The translations under genes and the position numbers were made by a program. This document shows positions 7,246 to 15,646 of a DNA stretch of 38,547 nt, piece by piece. The DNA comes from Streptomyces sp. AW19M42 (GTDB lineage: Bacteria > Actinomycetota > Actinomycetes > Streptomycetales > Streptomycetaceae), in contig CBRG010000152.1 of the NCBI GenBank assembly GCA_000470535.1, positions 1-38,547 on the forward strand. The letters run 5' to 3'. The notes below the pieces were generated by a model. That model did not search any database, was not told where the DNA came from, and was given only the letters and a program-made list of their open reading frames with translations. Each line of letters opens with the position of its first letter. Positions within the stretch are counted from its first letter, which is position 1.

Positions 7246-8847
7246 TCAGTCGGTGCCGAGGCCCAGCTCCCAGAGCTGGAGGTCGGCGGAGGAGTTGACC
7301 GCCCACTCCACTCCGGTGAGGCCGTCGAGGGAGGCGACGTACTGCTTGCCCTGCCAGACGGGGAGGACCGGGACGTCCTCGGCGACGATGTCCTGGAGTT
7401 GCTTGAAGGTCCTGGCGGCGGTGCTGCGGTCGGCCTCGCGGCGGGACTGCGGGATGAGCGTCTTCTGGGCGACAGCCGACTTGTAGGGCGAGTTGAGGAA
7501 GTTGCTCCTGTCGAGGAACGGCGCCGTGTAGTTGTCCGGGTCCGGGAAGTCGGGGAACCAGCCCATGCCGTAGACGGCGTACTCGCCGCGCAGTTCGGCC
7601 GGGCGGTACTCCTCCCAGGGCGTGCCCTCGACGGTCACGTCGAACAGGCCCGTGTCGTTGAGCTGCTTGCGCAGTGTCCTGAACTCGGCCGCGGTGGCGT
7701 CGCCGTAGTGGTCGGTCGTGTAGTGCAGGGTGAACTTCACCGGTGTGTGGATCCCGGCATCGCGCAGGATCGCGGCGGCCTTGGCCGTGCTGGGCTCGCC
7801 GTACTTGTTGAAGAACGAGTTGGTGTGTCCGGCGATGCTGGACGGGATCAGCGAGTACAGCGGTTCGGCCGTGGTGCCGTACACCTCGCTCGCGATCTGG
7901 CCTCGGTCGATGACCTGGGCCATGGCCTGGCGGACTGCCTTGTTCTTCACGGCGGGGTCGTCGGTGTCGAATCCGAGGTAGCTGATGGCGAGGCCGGGCA
8001 TCTCGGTCAGCTTGATGCCGTCCCTGGGGTGCTCCAGCATCTTCTGCGACTGCTCGGGCGACATGGTGCGGGTCATCATGTCGATCTTCTTCTCGCCGAG
8101 CGCCTTGCCCATGGCGCTGGCGTCGGGGAAGACATCGAGTTCGACCTTGTCGTTCAGCACCTTGAGATCCCCCTTGTAACGGGGATTCTTCGTGAAGACG
8201 ACTTTCACGACCTGATCGTTCTTCACTTCCGGCTTCATCGTGTACGGCCCCGAGCCGTCCACCTGGAATCCGTCGCGCGGGGAGGCCGCCGGGTATTTGG
8301 CGGGCTGGACTATTCCGGCGGGCGGGGTGGCGAGCTTGTAGGGGAAGGTCGCGTCCGAGGTCCGGAGGTGGAATATGACCTCTCGATCCCCCTTGGTCTC
8401 GACGGTGTCGATGTTGTCGAGGAGCGCGGCAGGTCCGTTGGTGGACTTGATGCGGATGACGCGGTCGATGGAGTACTTGACGTCCTCCGCGGTGACCGCG
8501 CTGCCGTCGGCGAATTCGAGGCCGCTGCGGAGCTTGCAGCGGTAGCTCTCGTTCTCCGTGTCGGTGAAGGCGCAGCTCTCGGCGGCCTCGGGCACCGGCT
8601 CGCCGCCGCCGCGCGGGACGTGCATCAGCGTCTGCACGGTCTGCCGCAGCACGTTCCAGACGCCCGCCTCGTAGCCGATGGCGGGGTCGAGCGGTGCGGG
8701 GGCGCCCTTCGAGCCGACGAACCGGTCCGTGGTGCCGACAACGATGGCGCCGCTGCCATCGCTCCCACCGTCCGACGCGCCGCAGGCGGCGAGTACGGGC
8801 GCGAGCAGGCCGACGACGGCCGGCAGCACCAGTGTCTTGCGGTTCAT
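7246..8847 (-). CDS. ABC solute-binding lipoprotein, family 5 (peptide/nickel type)
   Basis: Extracellular substrate-binding protein of the DppA/OppA class, 533 residues from ATG 8847. It has a lipoprotein signal with lipobox VLAAC (C22) followed by a Gly/Ser linker, then the SBP_bac_5 fold with typical phrases AVTAEDVKYSIDRVI and VRQAMAQVIDRGQIA. The upstream ATG at 8865 lacks a ribosome site, whereas GAGGAGA sits 10 bases before 8847. No permease or ATPase gene is adjacent, so it must use transporter subunits encoded elsewhere or act as an orphan receptor. Peptides are the usual ligands of this family; specificity is unknown. It is transcribed alone, converging on the response regulator. 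Confidence 0.93.
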   Translation of the reverse strand: MNRKTLVLPAVVGLLAPVLAACGASDGGSDGSGAIVVGTTDRFVGSKGAPAPLDPAIGYEAGVWNVLRQTVQTLMHVPRGGGEPVPEAAESCAFTDTENESYRCKLRSGLEFADGSAVTAEDVKYSIDRVIRIKSTNGPAALLDNIDTVETKGDREVIFHLRTSDATFPYKLATPPAGIVQPAKYPAASPRDGFQVDGSGPYTMKPEVKNDQVVKVVFTKNPRYKGDLKVLNDKVELDVFPDASAMGKALGEKKIDMMTRTMSPEQSQKMLEHPRDGIKLTEMPGLAISYLGFDTDDPAVKNKAVRQAMAQVIDRGQIASEVYGTTAEPLYSLIPSSIAGHTNSFFNKYGEPSTAKAAAILRDAGIHTPVKFTLHYTTDHYGDATAAEFRTLRKQLNDTGLFDVTVEGTPWEEYRPAELRGEYAVYGMGWFPDFPDPDNYTAPFLDRSNFLNSPYKSAVAQKTLIPQSRREADRSTAARTFKQLQDIVAEDVPVLPVWQGKQYVASLDGLTGVEWAVNSSADLQLWELGLGTD

Positions 8848-9220
8848 CTTGGACGTTCTCCTCATCCGGTCATGGAGAAAACGACATTAGTAGGCGGCAT
8901 AGGCAATGCCGGACCGGAGCCGTCCGGTGCGCAATCGGGTGGTGACGGGAATGCGTGAGGCTCGGTTTCCCGGAGGCGGAATGATTCGTACAGGGATTCA
9001 TGAACCGGGACACTTGGGTATGCTAAAACGGACAGCCCGGTGAATCACCCGAACACCTTGTCGGCCATTCGGGTGACGAAGGTCACCCGAATAGAAACAG
9101 AGTGCGCGGTTCCGGGTATTGACATGCACCCGACTTGTTTACACGTAAGCGCGACAGGAACTGCACGTCCGGGGCCGAGAGATTTTCCATTCATTCACAG
9201 AGACACTCTCGGTGTACGGC
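8848..9220. other. 373-base intergenic region with repeats, no gene
   Basis: This region is lower in GC than its surroundings and carries no convincing ORF. It must hold the promoter of the solute-binding protein gene (minus). It contains a cluster of TTCGGGTGA repeats (9039-9092) and a weak seven-base inverted repeat CCGAGAG/CTCTCGG (9175-9181 and 9206-9212) just beyond the HAD gene stop, which could be a poor terminator. A TTGACA at 9119-9124 faces no plus-strand gene and has no matching -10 box. Confidence 0.5.
9039..9092. promoter_or_regulatory. Palindrome cluster, candidate operator
   Basis: Two neighbouring palindromes share a half-site. GGTGAATCACC occupies 9039-9049. A perfect 11-base inverted repeat ATTCGGGTGAC / GTCACCCGAAT (9067-9077 and 9082-9092) has a GAAG spacer. 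The nonamer TTCGGGTGA or its complement occurs three times (9045-9053, 9068-9076, 9083-9091). It lies about 190-245 bases before the solute-binding protein start, so it may be an upstream operator. The longer repeat could instead be a hairpin terminator for the HAD gene. Confidence 0.45.
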
Positions 9221-9922
9221 TCAACGCATTTCCGTGACCAGGTTCCTGAGAAATGCGAGATCGACTTCTTCGAGAGAACCCACGACGACCCGGCCGGGGG
9301 CGGGGGCGATCGGTGACACCGACGGCACGGCGACCACCCGGCACCCGGCGGCCTCCGCCGCGGCCACCCCGGTCGCGGTGTCCTCGATGACCGCGCAGAG
9401 CCGGGGATCGGCCCCGAAGCCGCTCGCGGCGGCCAGATACGGCTCCGGGTGCGGCTTCGTCCGGGTGACCTCGTCGCCCGCGACGGTCAGCGCGAAGTGG
9501 TGGTGGCCCACCGAGTCCAGCACCCGGTCGATGATCCGCCGGTGCGAGGCCGAGACCAGGGCGGTGGGGATCCGGTGCCGGCCCAGCTCGGCCAGCAGCC
9601 GGGCCGCTCCGGGCATCAGCGGCACACCGAGGCCGATACGCTTCTCGAAGCGGTCGTTGAGCAGCACGGTCACCTCCGGAATCGTGATGTCGGCGCCCGT
9701 GGACTCGATCAGGTATCCGGCGCTGCGGGTCATCGGGCCGCCGACGACCATCTCACGCCATGCCTCGTCCAGCGTGTGCCCGAGGTCGGCGAAGACCTCC
9801 CTCTCCACGTCCCACCAGAAGCCCTCGGTGTCGACCAGGGTGCCGTCCATGTCGAGAAGCACGGCCTGCAGGGCCGCGCCCTCGGCCGTACGGCTCAAGG
9901 ACGCGGGGATCGTACTGGTCAT
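9221..9922 (-). CDS. HAD-superfamily hydrolase, beta-phosphoglucomutase-like
   Basis: A 233-residue cytoplasmic phosphatase or phosphomutase of HAD subfamily IA. Motif I is DMDGTLVDTE with nucleophile D24 and general acid D26. Motif II is ALVSASHRR, the motif III lysine is in TRTKPHPEPY, and motif IV is VIEDTATGV. A helical cap lies between motif I and motif II, as in beta-phosphoglucomutase and small sugar-phosphate phosphatases. ATG 9922 is preceded by AAAGGTG at a good distance; a GTG three codons upstream is less likely. It is followed at a distance by the solute-binding protein gene on the same strand, but 373 bases separate them. The substrate is not predictable. Confidence 0.9.
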   Translation of the reverse strand: MTSTIPASLSRTAEGAALQAVLLDMDGTLVDTEGFWWDVEREVFADLGHTLDEAWREMVVGGPMTRSAGYLIESTGADITIPEVTVLLNDRFEKRIGLGVPLMPGAARLLAELGRHRIPTALVSASHRRIIDRVLDSVGHHHFALTVAGDEVTRTKPHPEPYLAAASGFGADPRLCAVIEDTATGVAAAEAAGCRVVAVPSVSPIAPAPGRVVVGSLEEVDLAFLRNLVTEMR

Positions 9923-9949
9923 CCGGCACACCTTTCATGAGGGGCGAGA

Positions 9950-9988
9950 AGGCCGGCCACCGTTCCCCGGAGGGAGGGTGACCGGCCT
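9950..9988 (-). terminator. Hairpin terminator of metH
   Basis: Twelve-base arms at 9950-9961 and 9977-9988 pair fully on the minus-strand transcript, counting one G-U pair, around a 15-base loop. It is 55 bases beyond the metH stop and upstream of the HAD gene start. Confidence 0.55.
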
Positions 9989-10042
9989 GCACTGGACCGA
10001 CCAGTGTACGACTCGTCCGGCTACCACGCGTTGAACGGAGCT

Positions 10043-13000
10043 TTACCGCGCGTTGAAGTACTTCGCCTCCGGGTGGTGGATGACGATCGCGTCGGTGGAC
10101 TGCTCCGGGTGGAGCTGGAACTCCTCGGAGAGGTGCACGCCGATCCGCTCGGGCTGGAGCAGTTCCGCGATCTTCGCCCGGTCCTCCAGCTCGGGGCAGG
10201 CGCCGTAACCGAGGGAGAAGCGCGCCCCCCGGTACTTCAGCGCGAACATGTCCTCGACGTCGGCCGGGTCCTCGCCGGCGAAGCCCAGCTCCGAGCGGAC
10301 TCGGGCGTGCCAGTACTCCGCGAGCGCCTCGGCCAGCTGGACGGAGAGCCCGTGCAGCTCCAGGTAGTCGCGGTAGGCGTTGGCCTCGAAGAGCTTGGCG
10401 GTCTCGCCGCCGATCCTCGATCCGACGGTGACGACCTGGAGGCCGATCACGTCCGTCTCGCCGGACTCCTCCGGGCGGAAGAAGTCCGCCAGGCACAGCC
10501 GGCGGCCGCGGCGCTGGCGCGGGAAGGTGAAGCGGGTGCGCTCGGAGCCGTCCTCGTGCAGCAGGATCAGGTCGTCGCCCTTGGAGACACAGGGGAAGTA
10601 GCCGTAGACGACAGCCGCTTCCAGCAGGTTCTCGGTGTGCAGCTTGTCGAGCCAGCCGCGCAGGTGCGGACGGCCCTCGGTCTCGGCCAGCTCCTCGTAC
10701 GTGGGTCCGTCACCGGCACGGGCCTGCTTGAGGCCCCACTGGCCCTTGAAGAGGGCGCCCTCGTCCAGCCAGGAGGCGTACTCCTTGAGCTGGATGCCCT
10801 TGACGACCCGGGTGCCCCAGAACGGCGGGGTGGGGACCGGGTTGTCGACGGCTACGTCGGAGCGGACGCCCTCCTCCGGCTCCTCGACCTTCAGCGCGGC
10901 GGTCTCGCGCTTGGGCACCCGGCGCTGCTTGAGCTCGGGGAGCGCCGCGCCCGGCACGCCACGCTTGACCGCGATGAGCGCGTCCATCAGGCGCAGCCCC
11001 TCGAAGGCGTCGCGGGCGTAGCGGACCTCGCCCTCGTAGATCTCGTGCAGGTCCTGCTCCACGTAGGCGCGGGTGAGCGCGGCGCCGCCGAGGATCACCG
11101 GGTAGTCGGCGGCCAGCTTGCGCTGGTTCAGCTCCTGGAGGTTCTCCTTCATGATCACGGTGGACTTGACCAGGAGGCCGGACATGCCGATGACGTCGGC
11201 CCTGTGCTCCACCGCGGCGTCCAGGATCGCGGAGACGGGCTGCTTGATGCCGATGTTCACGACGTTGAAGCCGTTGTTCGACAGGATGATGTCGACCAGG
11301 TTCTTGCCGATGTCGTGGACGTCGCCCCGGACGGTGGCCAGCACGATGGTGCCCTTGCCCTCGGCGTCGGACTTCTCCATGTGCGGTTCCAGGTGGGCCA
11401 CCGCGGTCTTCATGACCTCGGCGGACTGGAGCACGAACGGCAGCTGCATCTGGCCGGAGCCGAACAGCTCACCGACGACCTTCATGCCCTCCAGCAGGGT
11501 GTCGTTGACGATGTCGAGGGCGGGGCGGGTCAGGAGAGCCTCGTCGAGGTCGGTCTCCAGGCCGTTCTTCTCGCCGTCGATGATGCGGCGCTGGAGGCGT
11601 TCGTCGAGCGGCAGCGCGAGGAGCTCCTCGGCCCTGCCCGCCTTCATCGACTTCATGTTGACGCCCTCGAAGAGCGCCATGAGCTTCTGCAGCGGGTCGT
11701 AGCCCTCGGAGCGGCGGTCGTAGATGAGGTCGAGGGCGACCTTCGCCTGCTCCTCCTCCAGCCGGGCGATCGGCAGGATCTTCGACGCGTGCACGATCGC
11801 GGAGTCGAGTCCCGCCTTGACGCACTCGTCGAGGAAGACGGAGTTGAGGACGACGCGGGCGGCCGGGTTGAGGCCGAAGGAGATGTTCGACAGGCCGAGC
11901 GTGGTCTGGACGTCGGGGTGACGCTTCTTCAGCTCGCGGATCGCCCCGATCGTGGCGATGCCATCACCCCGCGACTCCTCCTGCCCGGTGCAGATGGTGA
12001 AGGTGAGGCAGTCGATGAGGATGTCCGACTCCTGGATGCCCCAGTTGTCGGTCAGGTCCGCGATCAGCCGCTCCGCGATGGCGACCTTGTGCTCGACGGT
12101 GCGGGCCTGGCCCTCCTCGTCGATGGTCAGCGCGATCAGGGCCGCGCCGTGCTCGGCGGCGAGCTTGGTGACCTGAACGAAGCGCGACTCGGGCCCGTCG
12201 CCGTCCTCGTAGTTGACCGAGTTGAGGACCGCGCGGCCGCCGAGCTTCTCCAGGCCGGCCCGCAGCACGGGCAGCTCGGTGGAGTCGAGAACGAGCGGGA
12301 GGGTCGAGGCGGTGGCGAACCGGCCGGCCAGCTCCTCCATGTCGGCGACGCCGTCGCGGCCCACGTAGTCGACGCAGAGGTCGAGCATGTGCGCGCCCTC
12401 GCGGATCTGGTCGCGGGCCATCTCCACGCAGTCGTCCCAGCGGGCGTCCAGCATGGCCTCGCGGAACTTCCTCGACCCGTTGGCGTTCGTACGCTCACCG
12501 ATGGCGAGGTACGAGGTGTCCTGGCGGAACGGGACGGTCTGGTAGAGCGACGCGGCCCCGGGCTCCGGGCGCGGGTCGCGGGTGGTGAGGGCGGAGCCGC
12601 GGACCCGGTCGACGACCTGGCGCAGGTGCTCCGGAGTCGTACCGCAGCAGCCGCCGACCAGCGAGAGGCCGTACTCCTGGACGAACGTCTCCTGGGCGTC
12701 GGCGAGCCCCTCGGGGCCGAGCGGGAAGTGCGCGCCGTCCTTGGTCAGGACCGGCAGTCCGGCGTTGGGCATGCAGAGCAGCGGGATACGGGAGTGGCGG
12801 GTGAGGTAGCGCAGGTGCTCGCTCATCTCGGCCGGGCCGGTCGAGCAGTTCAGGCCGATCATGTCGACGCCGAGCGGCTCCAGGGCCGTCAGGGCGGCGC
12901 CGATCTCGGAGCCGAGCAGCATCGTGCCGGTGGTCTCGAAGGCCAGCGAGACCAGCAGCGGGAGGTCGCTGCCGAGGGCATCCAGCGCGCGCCGGGCGCC

Positions 13001-13555
13001 CAGGATGCCGGCCTTGGTCTGCAGGAGGTCCTGGGTCGTCTCGACGATGAGCGCGTCAGCGCCGCCGGCGATCAGCCCCTCGGCGTTCTGCTGGAATCCG
13101 TCGCGGAGCTTCACGTACGGGGCGTGGCCGAGGGTCGGCAGCTTCGTGCCGGGGCCCATGGAGCCGAGTACCCAGCGCTGCTGTCCGGTGGCGGCGGTGA
13201 ACTCGTCGGCGACCTCGCGGGCGATGCGCGCGCCGGACTCGGACAGTTCGTGGACCCGCTCGGGAATGTCGTACTCACCGAGCGCCGCGGTGTTGGCCCC
13301 GAAGGTGTTCGTCTCGACGCAGTCCACACCGACCGCGAAGTACTCCTCGTGTACGGAACGCACGATGTCGGGTCGCGTGAGGTTCAGGATCTCGTTGCAG
13401 CCTTCGAGGTTCTCGAAGTCATCGAGCGTGGGGTCCTGCGCCTGGAGCATGGTGCCCATGGCACCGTCGGCCACCACCACTCGGGTGGCGAGCGCCTCGC
13501 GGAGTGCTGCGGATCGGGTCCTGCTGTCGGCGGACGGGGTCGGCGACGGGGCCAT
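10043..13555 (-). CDS. metH: Cobalamin-dependent methionine synthase MetH
   Basis: Transfers a methyl group from 5-methyltetrahydrofolate through cobalamin to homocysteine. The 1,170-residue protein is full length. The homocysteine domain (about 20-325) has zinc cysteines C237 and C303/C304 in VGGCCGTTP. The pterin-binding domain (about 345-620) contains AIGERTNANGSRKFRE. The cap and B12 domain (about 640-880) has DVHDIGKN with cobalt ligand H747. The SAM-dependent reactivation domain (about 900-1170) follows. ATG 13553-13555 is preceded by GGGAG at seven bases; an open frame extending to 14629 is antisense of gylR and not real. It is divergent from gylR across 240 bases. No cobalamin or SAM riboswitch motif was recognised in the leader. 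Confidence 0.97.
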   Translation of the reverse strand: MAPSPTPSADSRTRSAALREALATRVVVADGAMGTMLQAQDPTLDDFENLEGCNEILNLTRPDIVRSVHEEYFAVGVDCVETNTFGANTAALGEYDIPERVHELSESGARIAREVADEFTAATGQQRWVLGSMGPGTKLPTLGHAPYVKLRDGFQQNAEGLIAGGADALIVETTQDLLQTKAGILGARRALDALGSDLPLLVSLAFETTGTMLLGSEIGAALTALEPLGVDMIGLNCSTGPAEMSEHLRYLTRHSRIPLLCMPNAGLPVLTKDGAHFPLGPEGLADAQETFVQEYGLSLVGGCCGTTPEHLRQVVDRVRGSALTTRDPRPEPGAASLYQTVPFRQDTSYLAIGERTNANGSRKFREAMLDARWDDCVEMARDQIREGAHMLDLCVDYVGRDGVADMEELAGRFATASTLPLVLDSTELPVLRAGLEKLGGRAVLNSVNYEDGDGPESRFVQVTKLAAEHGAALIALTIDEEGQARTVEHKVAIAERLIADLTDNWGIQESDILIDCLTFTICTGQEESRGDGIATIGAIRELKKRHPDVQTTLGLSNISFGLNPAARVVLNSVFLDECVKAGLDSAIVHASKILPIARLEEEQAKVALDLIYDRRSEGYDPLQKLMALFEGVNMKSMKAGRAEELLALPLDERLQRRIIDGEKNGLETDLDEALLTRPALDIVNDTLLEGMKVVGELFGSGQMQLPFVLQSAEVMKTAVAHLEPHMEKSDAEGKGTIVLATVRGDVHDIGKNLVDIILSNNGFNVVNIGIKQPVSAILDAAVEHRADVIGMSGLLVKSTVIMKENLQELNQRKLAADYPVILGGAALTRAYVEQDLHEIYEGEVRYARDAFEGLRLMDALIAVKRGVPGAALPELKQRRVPKRETAALKVEEPEEGVRSDVAVDNPVPTPPFWGTRVVKGIQLKEYASWLDEGALFKGQWGLKQARAGDGPTYEELAETEGRPHLRGWLDKLHTENLLEAAVVYGYFPCVSKGDDLILLHEDGSERTRFTFPRQRRGRRLCLADFFRPEESGETDVIGLQVVTVGSRIGGETAKLFEANAYRDYLELHGLSVQLAEALAEYWHARVRSELGFAGEDPADVEDMFALKYRGARFSLGYGACPELEDRAKIAELLQPERIGVHLSEEFQLHPEQSTDAIVIHHPEAKYFNAR

Positions 13556-13619
13556 GGATGTACTCCCTGGGATGCGACGGCTGTCGGCTTTGCGGCTTCG
13601 GCGGAAGGCGCACCCCGCC

Positions 13620-13650
13620 AGCCTAGCCGGGCGGCGTCCTGAGCCGTCAC
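13620..13650 (-). promoter_or_regulatory. Possible metH promoter
   Basis: On the minus strand a TAGGCT hexamer (plus coordinates 13620-13625) lies 18-19 bases downstream of a GTGACGG sequence (13644-13650), resembling a vegetative sigma promoter with slightly long spacing. The metH start codon is about 65 bases further on. This is a by-eye match only. Confidence 0.3.
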
Positions 13651-13736
13651 TGTGTCCCACGAATCGGACTGCATCCTGTTTCAGGGGGCTGTCCGGACCT
13701 GCGGGGTGCCGCAGACTTCTCCTGCGATCGAGCACG

Positions 13737-13773
13737 GGTCGGCATCGACCGATAGTGTTCAGCATTGTCGAAC
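13737..13773 (+). promoter_or_regulatory. Candidate GylR operator at gylR
   Basis: Two elements lie 23-60 bases before gylR: GGTCGGCATCGACC at 13737-13750 and GCATTGTCGAAC at 13762-13773. Both match parts of one 17-base element upstream of glpF (14658-14674). A TAGTGT hexamer between them (13753-13758) could be the gylR -10 box, so a bound repressor would cover the promoter. GylR is known from S. coelicolor to repress itself and the glycerol operon; assigning this sequence as its site is inference. Confidence 0.55.
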
Positions 13774-13795
13774 CACAGTGGAGGAGTACGGCGCG

Positions 13796-14560
13796 ATGGC
13801 CAAGAACATCCAGTCGCTGGAGCGGGCGGCCGCGATGCTGCGACTGCTGGCGGGCGGCGAGCGGCGACTGGGACTCTCCGACATCTCCTCCTCCCTGGGC
13901 CTGGCCAAGGGCACCACCCACGGCATCCTGCGCACGCTCCAGCACGAGGGCTTCGTCGAACAGGACGACGCCTCCGGCCGCTACCAGCTCGGCGCCGAGC
14001 TGCTGCGCCTGGGCAACAGCTATCTGGACGTCCACGAACTGCGCTCCCGCGCGCTGGTCTGGACGGACGACCTGGCCCGGTCCAGCGGCGAGAGCACCCA
14101 TCTGGGCGTCCTCCACCAGCGTGGTGTCCTCATCGTCCACCACGTCTTCCGGCCCGACGACAGCCGGCAGGTCCTGGAGGTCGGGGCCATGCAGCCGCTG
14201 CACTCCACGGCTCTGGGCAAGGTGCTGTCCGCCTACGACCCGGTGGCGCACACGGAGGCCATGGAGGCCGAGCGGCAGTCGTTCACGCCCCGCACCGTCA
14301 CCGGTCCGCAGGAGTTCGAGTCGATGCTCGACCTGATCCGCGCGCGCGGCTGGGCGGCCGACATGGAGGAGACATGGGAGGGCGTGGCCGCGGTGGCCGC
14401 CCCGATCCACGACCGGCGCCGGATGCCGGTCGGCGCCGTGGCCGTGACCGGCGCGGTGGAGCGGGTCTGCGTGGACGGCGAGCTCAGGCCCGACCTGATC
14501 GCGGCGGTCCGTGACTGCGCCCGTGCGGTCTCCCGGGATCTCGGCGCCAGGCGCTTCTGA
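13796..14560 (+). CDS. gylR: Glycerol operon regulator GylR (IclR family)
   Basis: A 254-residue IclR-type regulator, the founding family length. The winged helix-turn-helix is at about 10-65 (LSDISSSLGLAKGTTHGILRTLQHEGF). The effector-binding IclR domain runs from about 80 to 250, containing LHSTALGKVLSAYDP. In S. coelicolor GylR represses glycerol catabolism and its own gene, and is released by glycerol-3-phosphate. ATG 13796 has GGAGGAG nine bases upstream; the open frame beginning at 13652 would absorb the promoter and operator. It is transcribed just ahead of glpF with its own promoter and a 238-base gap. The location directly before glpF-glpK-glpD makes the assignment secure. Confidence 0.95.
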   Translation: MAKNIQSLERAAAMLRLLAGGERRLGLSDISSSLGLAKGTTHGILRTLQHEGFVEQDDASGRYQLGAELLRLGNSYLDVHELRSRALVWTDDLARSSGESTHLGVLHQRGVLIVHHVFRPDDSRQVLEVGAMQPLHSTALGKVLSAYDPVAHTEAMEAERQSFTPRTVTGPQEFESMLDLIRARGWAADMEETWEGVAAVAAPIHDRRRMPVGAVAVTGAVERVCVDGELRPDLIAAVRDCARAVSRDLGARRF

Positions 14561-14657
14561 GCTCCGTAAGGAATCATCGGATATGGGTCCCACGATCGAG
14601 TTGTAGGCCACAGACCCTTGACGCCCCATTCACCTGGGAGAAACACTGCCGTGCACC

Positions 14658-14697
14658 GGTCGGCATTGTCGAACGCCTAACGGAAACAAGCGTTAGG
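14658..14697 (+). promoter_or_regulatory. glpF promoter region with GylR-like operator
   Basis: GGTCGGCATTGTCGAAC at 14658-14674 repeats the element found before gylR (12 bases identical, GCATTGTCGAAC). It is followed at once by a seven-base inverted repeat CCTAACG / CGTTAGG (14676-14682 and 14691-14697) with an eight-base spacer. A TAGGGT hexamer at 14694-14699 may be the -10 box. The glpF start is 100 bases further on. Confidence 0.5.
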
Positions 14698-14722
14698 GTG
14701 TGACAGTGCATAGGGCCGGTAA

Positions 14723-14740
14723 CGCCCTCACATGAGGGCG
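14723..14740 (+). promoter_or_regulatory. Palindrome in glpF leader
   Basis: CGCCCTCA and TGAGGGCG (14723-14730 and 14733-14740) are perfect eight-base arms around CA, about 58 bases before the glpF start. It could be an mRNA hairpin in the leader or a second protein-binding site. Too far from the ribosome site to block it directly. Confidence 0.3.
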
Positions 14741-14798
14741 CGGACCACCGGAGGGACCCGGGGTTCGGCTTCCTGGACGAAGGACAAAGGAGTCGCGG

Positions 14799-15590
14799 GT
14801 GTCCAGCTCCGACATCTTCATCGGCGAGACCATCGGTACCGCCGTACTCATTCTGCTCGGCGCCGGTGTCTGTGCCGCCGTCACCCTCAAGCAGTCGAAG
14901 GCACAGAACGCCGGCTGGCTGGCGGTCACCTTCGGGTGGGGCTTCGCGGTCCTGACCGGCGCTTATATCGCGGGCGGCGTTTCCGGCGCCCACCTCAACC
15001 CGGCGGTCACCATCGGTCTGGCGATCGAGGGCGGCACCAAGTGGAGCGACGTACCGCTCTATCTGGCGTCCCAGCTCCTCGGCGCGATGATCGGTGCGGT
15101 GCTGGTCTGGCTGACGTACTACGGCCAGTTCCGGGCGCATCTGACGGATCCGGAGATCCTGAAGGCGCACCTGGGCGACGAGGGCATGGTCGACCAGGCT
15201 TCGGCCCCCGAGGCTGGACCGGTTCTCGGCGTGTTCTCGACCGGTCCTGAGATCCGCAACGCCGTGCAGAACGTCGTCACCGAGATCATCGGGACGATCG
15301 TTCTGGTCCTGGCGATCCTGACGCAGGGCCTCAACGACAACGGCAACGGCCTCGGCGCGCTCGGCGCACTGATCACCGCTCTGGTCGTCGTCGGCATCGG
15401 CCTCTCGCTCGGCGGGCCGACGGGTTACGCGATCAACCCGGTTCGCGACCTCGGTCCGCGTATCGTGCACGCGCTGCTTCCGCTGCCGAACAAGGGCGGC
15501 TCCGACTGGGGCTACGCATGGATCCCCGTCGTCGGCCCCCTCGTCGGCGGCGCACTCGCGGGCGGGCTCTACAACCTCGCCTTCGCGTGA
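14799..15590 (+). CDS. glpF: Glycerol facilitator GlpF (aquaglyceroporin)
   Basis: A 263-residue six-helix channel admitting glycerol by facilitated diffusion; called gylC in the classical gyl operon. The first pore motif is [10 protein letters not shown] (NPA at 67-69). The second is [13 protein letters not shown], where NPA has become NPV (213-215), followed by the selectivity-filter Arg216 and Asp217. An insert between helices 3 and 4 (about 108-150) matches glycerol-type rather than water-type channels. GTG 14799 follows AAAGGAG by six bases. It is first gene of glpF-glpK-glpD, with 56 bases to glpK. It is presumably GylR-repressed and glycerol-induced. Confidence 0.95.
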   Translation: MSSSDIFIGETIGTAVLILLGAGVCAAVTLKQSKAQNAGWLAVTFGWGFAVLTGAYIAGGVSGAHLNPAVTIGLAIEGGTKWSDVPLYLASQLLGAMIGAVLVWLTYYGQFRAHLTDPEILKAHLGDEGMVDQASAPEAGPVLGVFSTGPEIRNAVQNVVTEIIGTIVLVLAILTQGLNDNGNGLGALGALITALVVVGIGLSLGGPTGYAINPVRDLGPRIVHALLPLPNKGGSDWGYAWIPVVGPLVGGALAGGLYNLAFA

Positions 15591-15646
15591 GACACCGGGC
15601 CCAGAGCCGTAACCCCAAGACCCTCACAGACCTCCGGGAGCACACC

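Noticed and set aside
9040..9237. A 65-codon plus-strand ORF in the intergenic region
   Set aside because: No ribosome site, runs through the palindrome cluster into the antisense of the HAD gene, and codon use does not fit.
10004..13642. A 1,212-codon plus-strand open frame
   Set aside because: It is the antisense of metH; long opposite-strand frames arise from GC-rich third positions, and the translation is low-complexity without any domain.
13652..13795. N-terminal extension of GylR
   Set aside because: The added 48 residues are not IclR-like and would put the promoter and operator inside the coding region; ATG 13796 has an excellent ribosome site.
13556..13795. Cobalamin or SAM riboswitch before metH
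   Set aside because: I looked for conserved B12-box and SAM-type core sequences in the leader and recognised none; the leader after the likely promoter is also too short for a cobalamin riboswitch.
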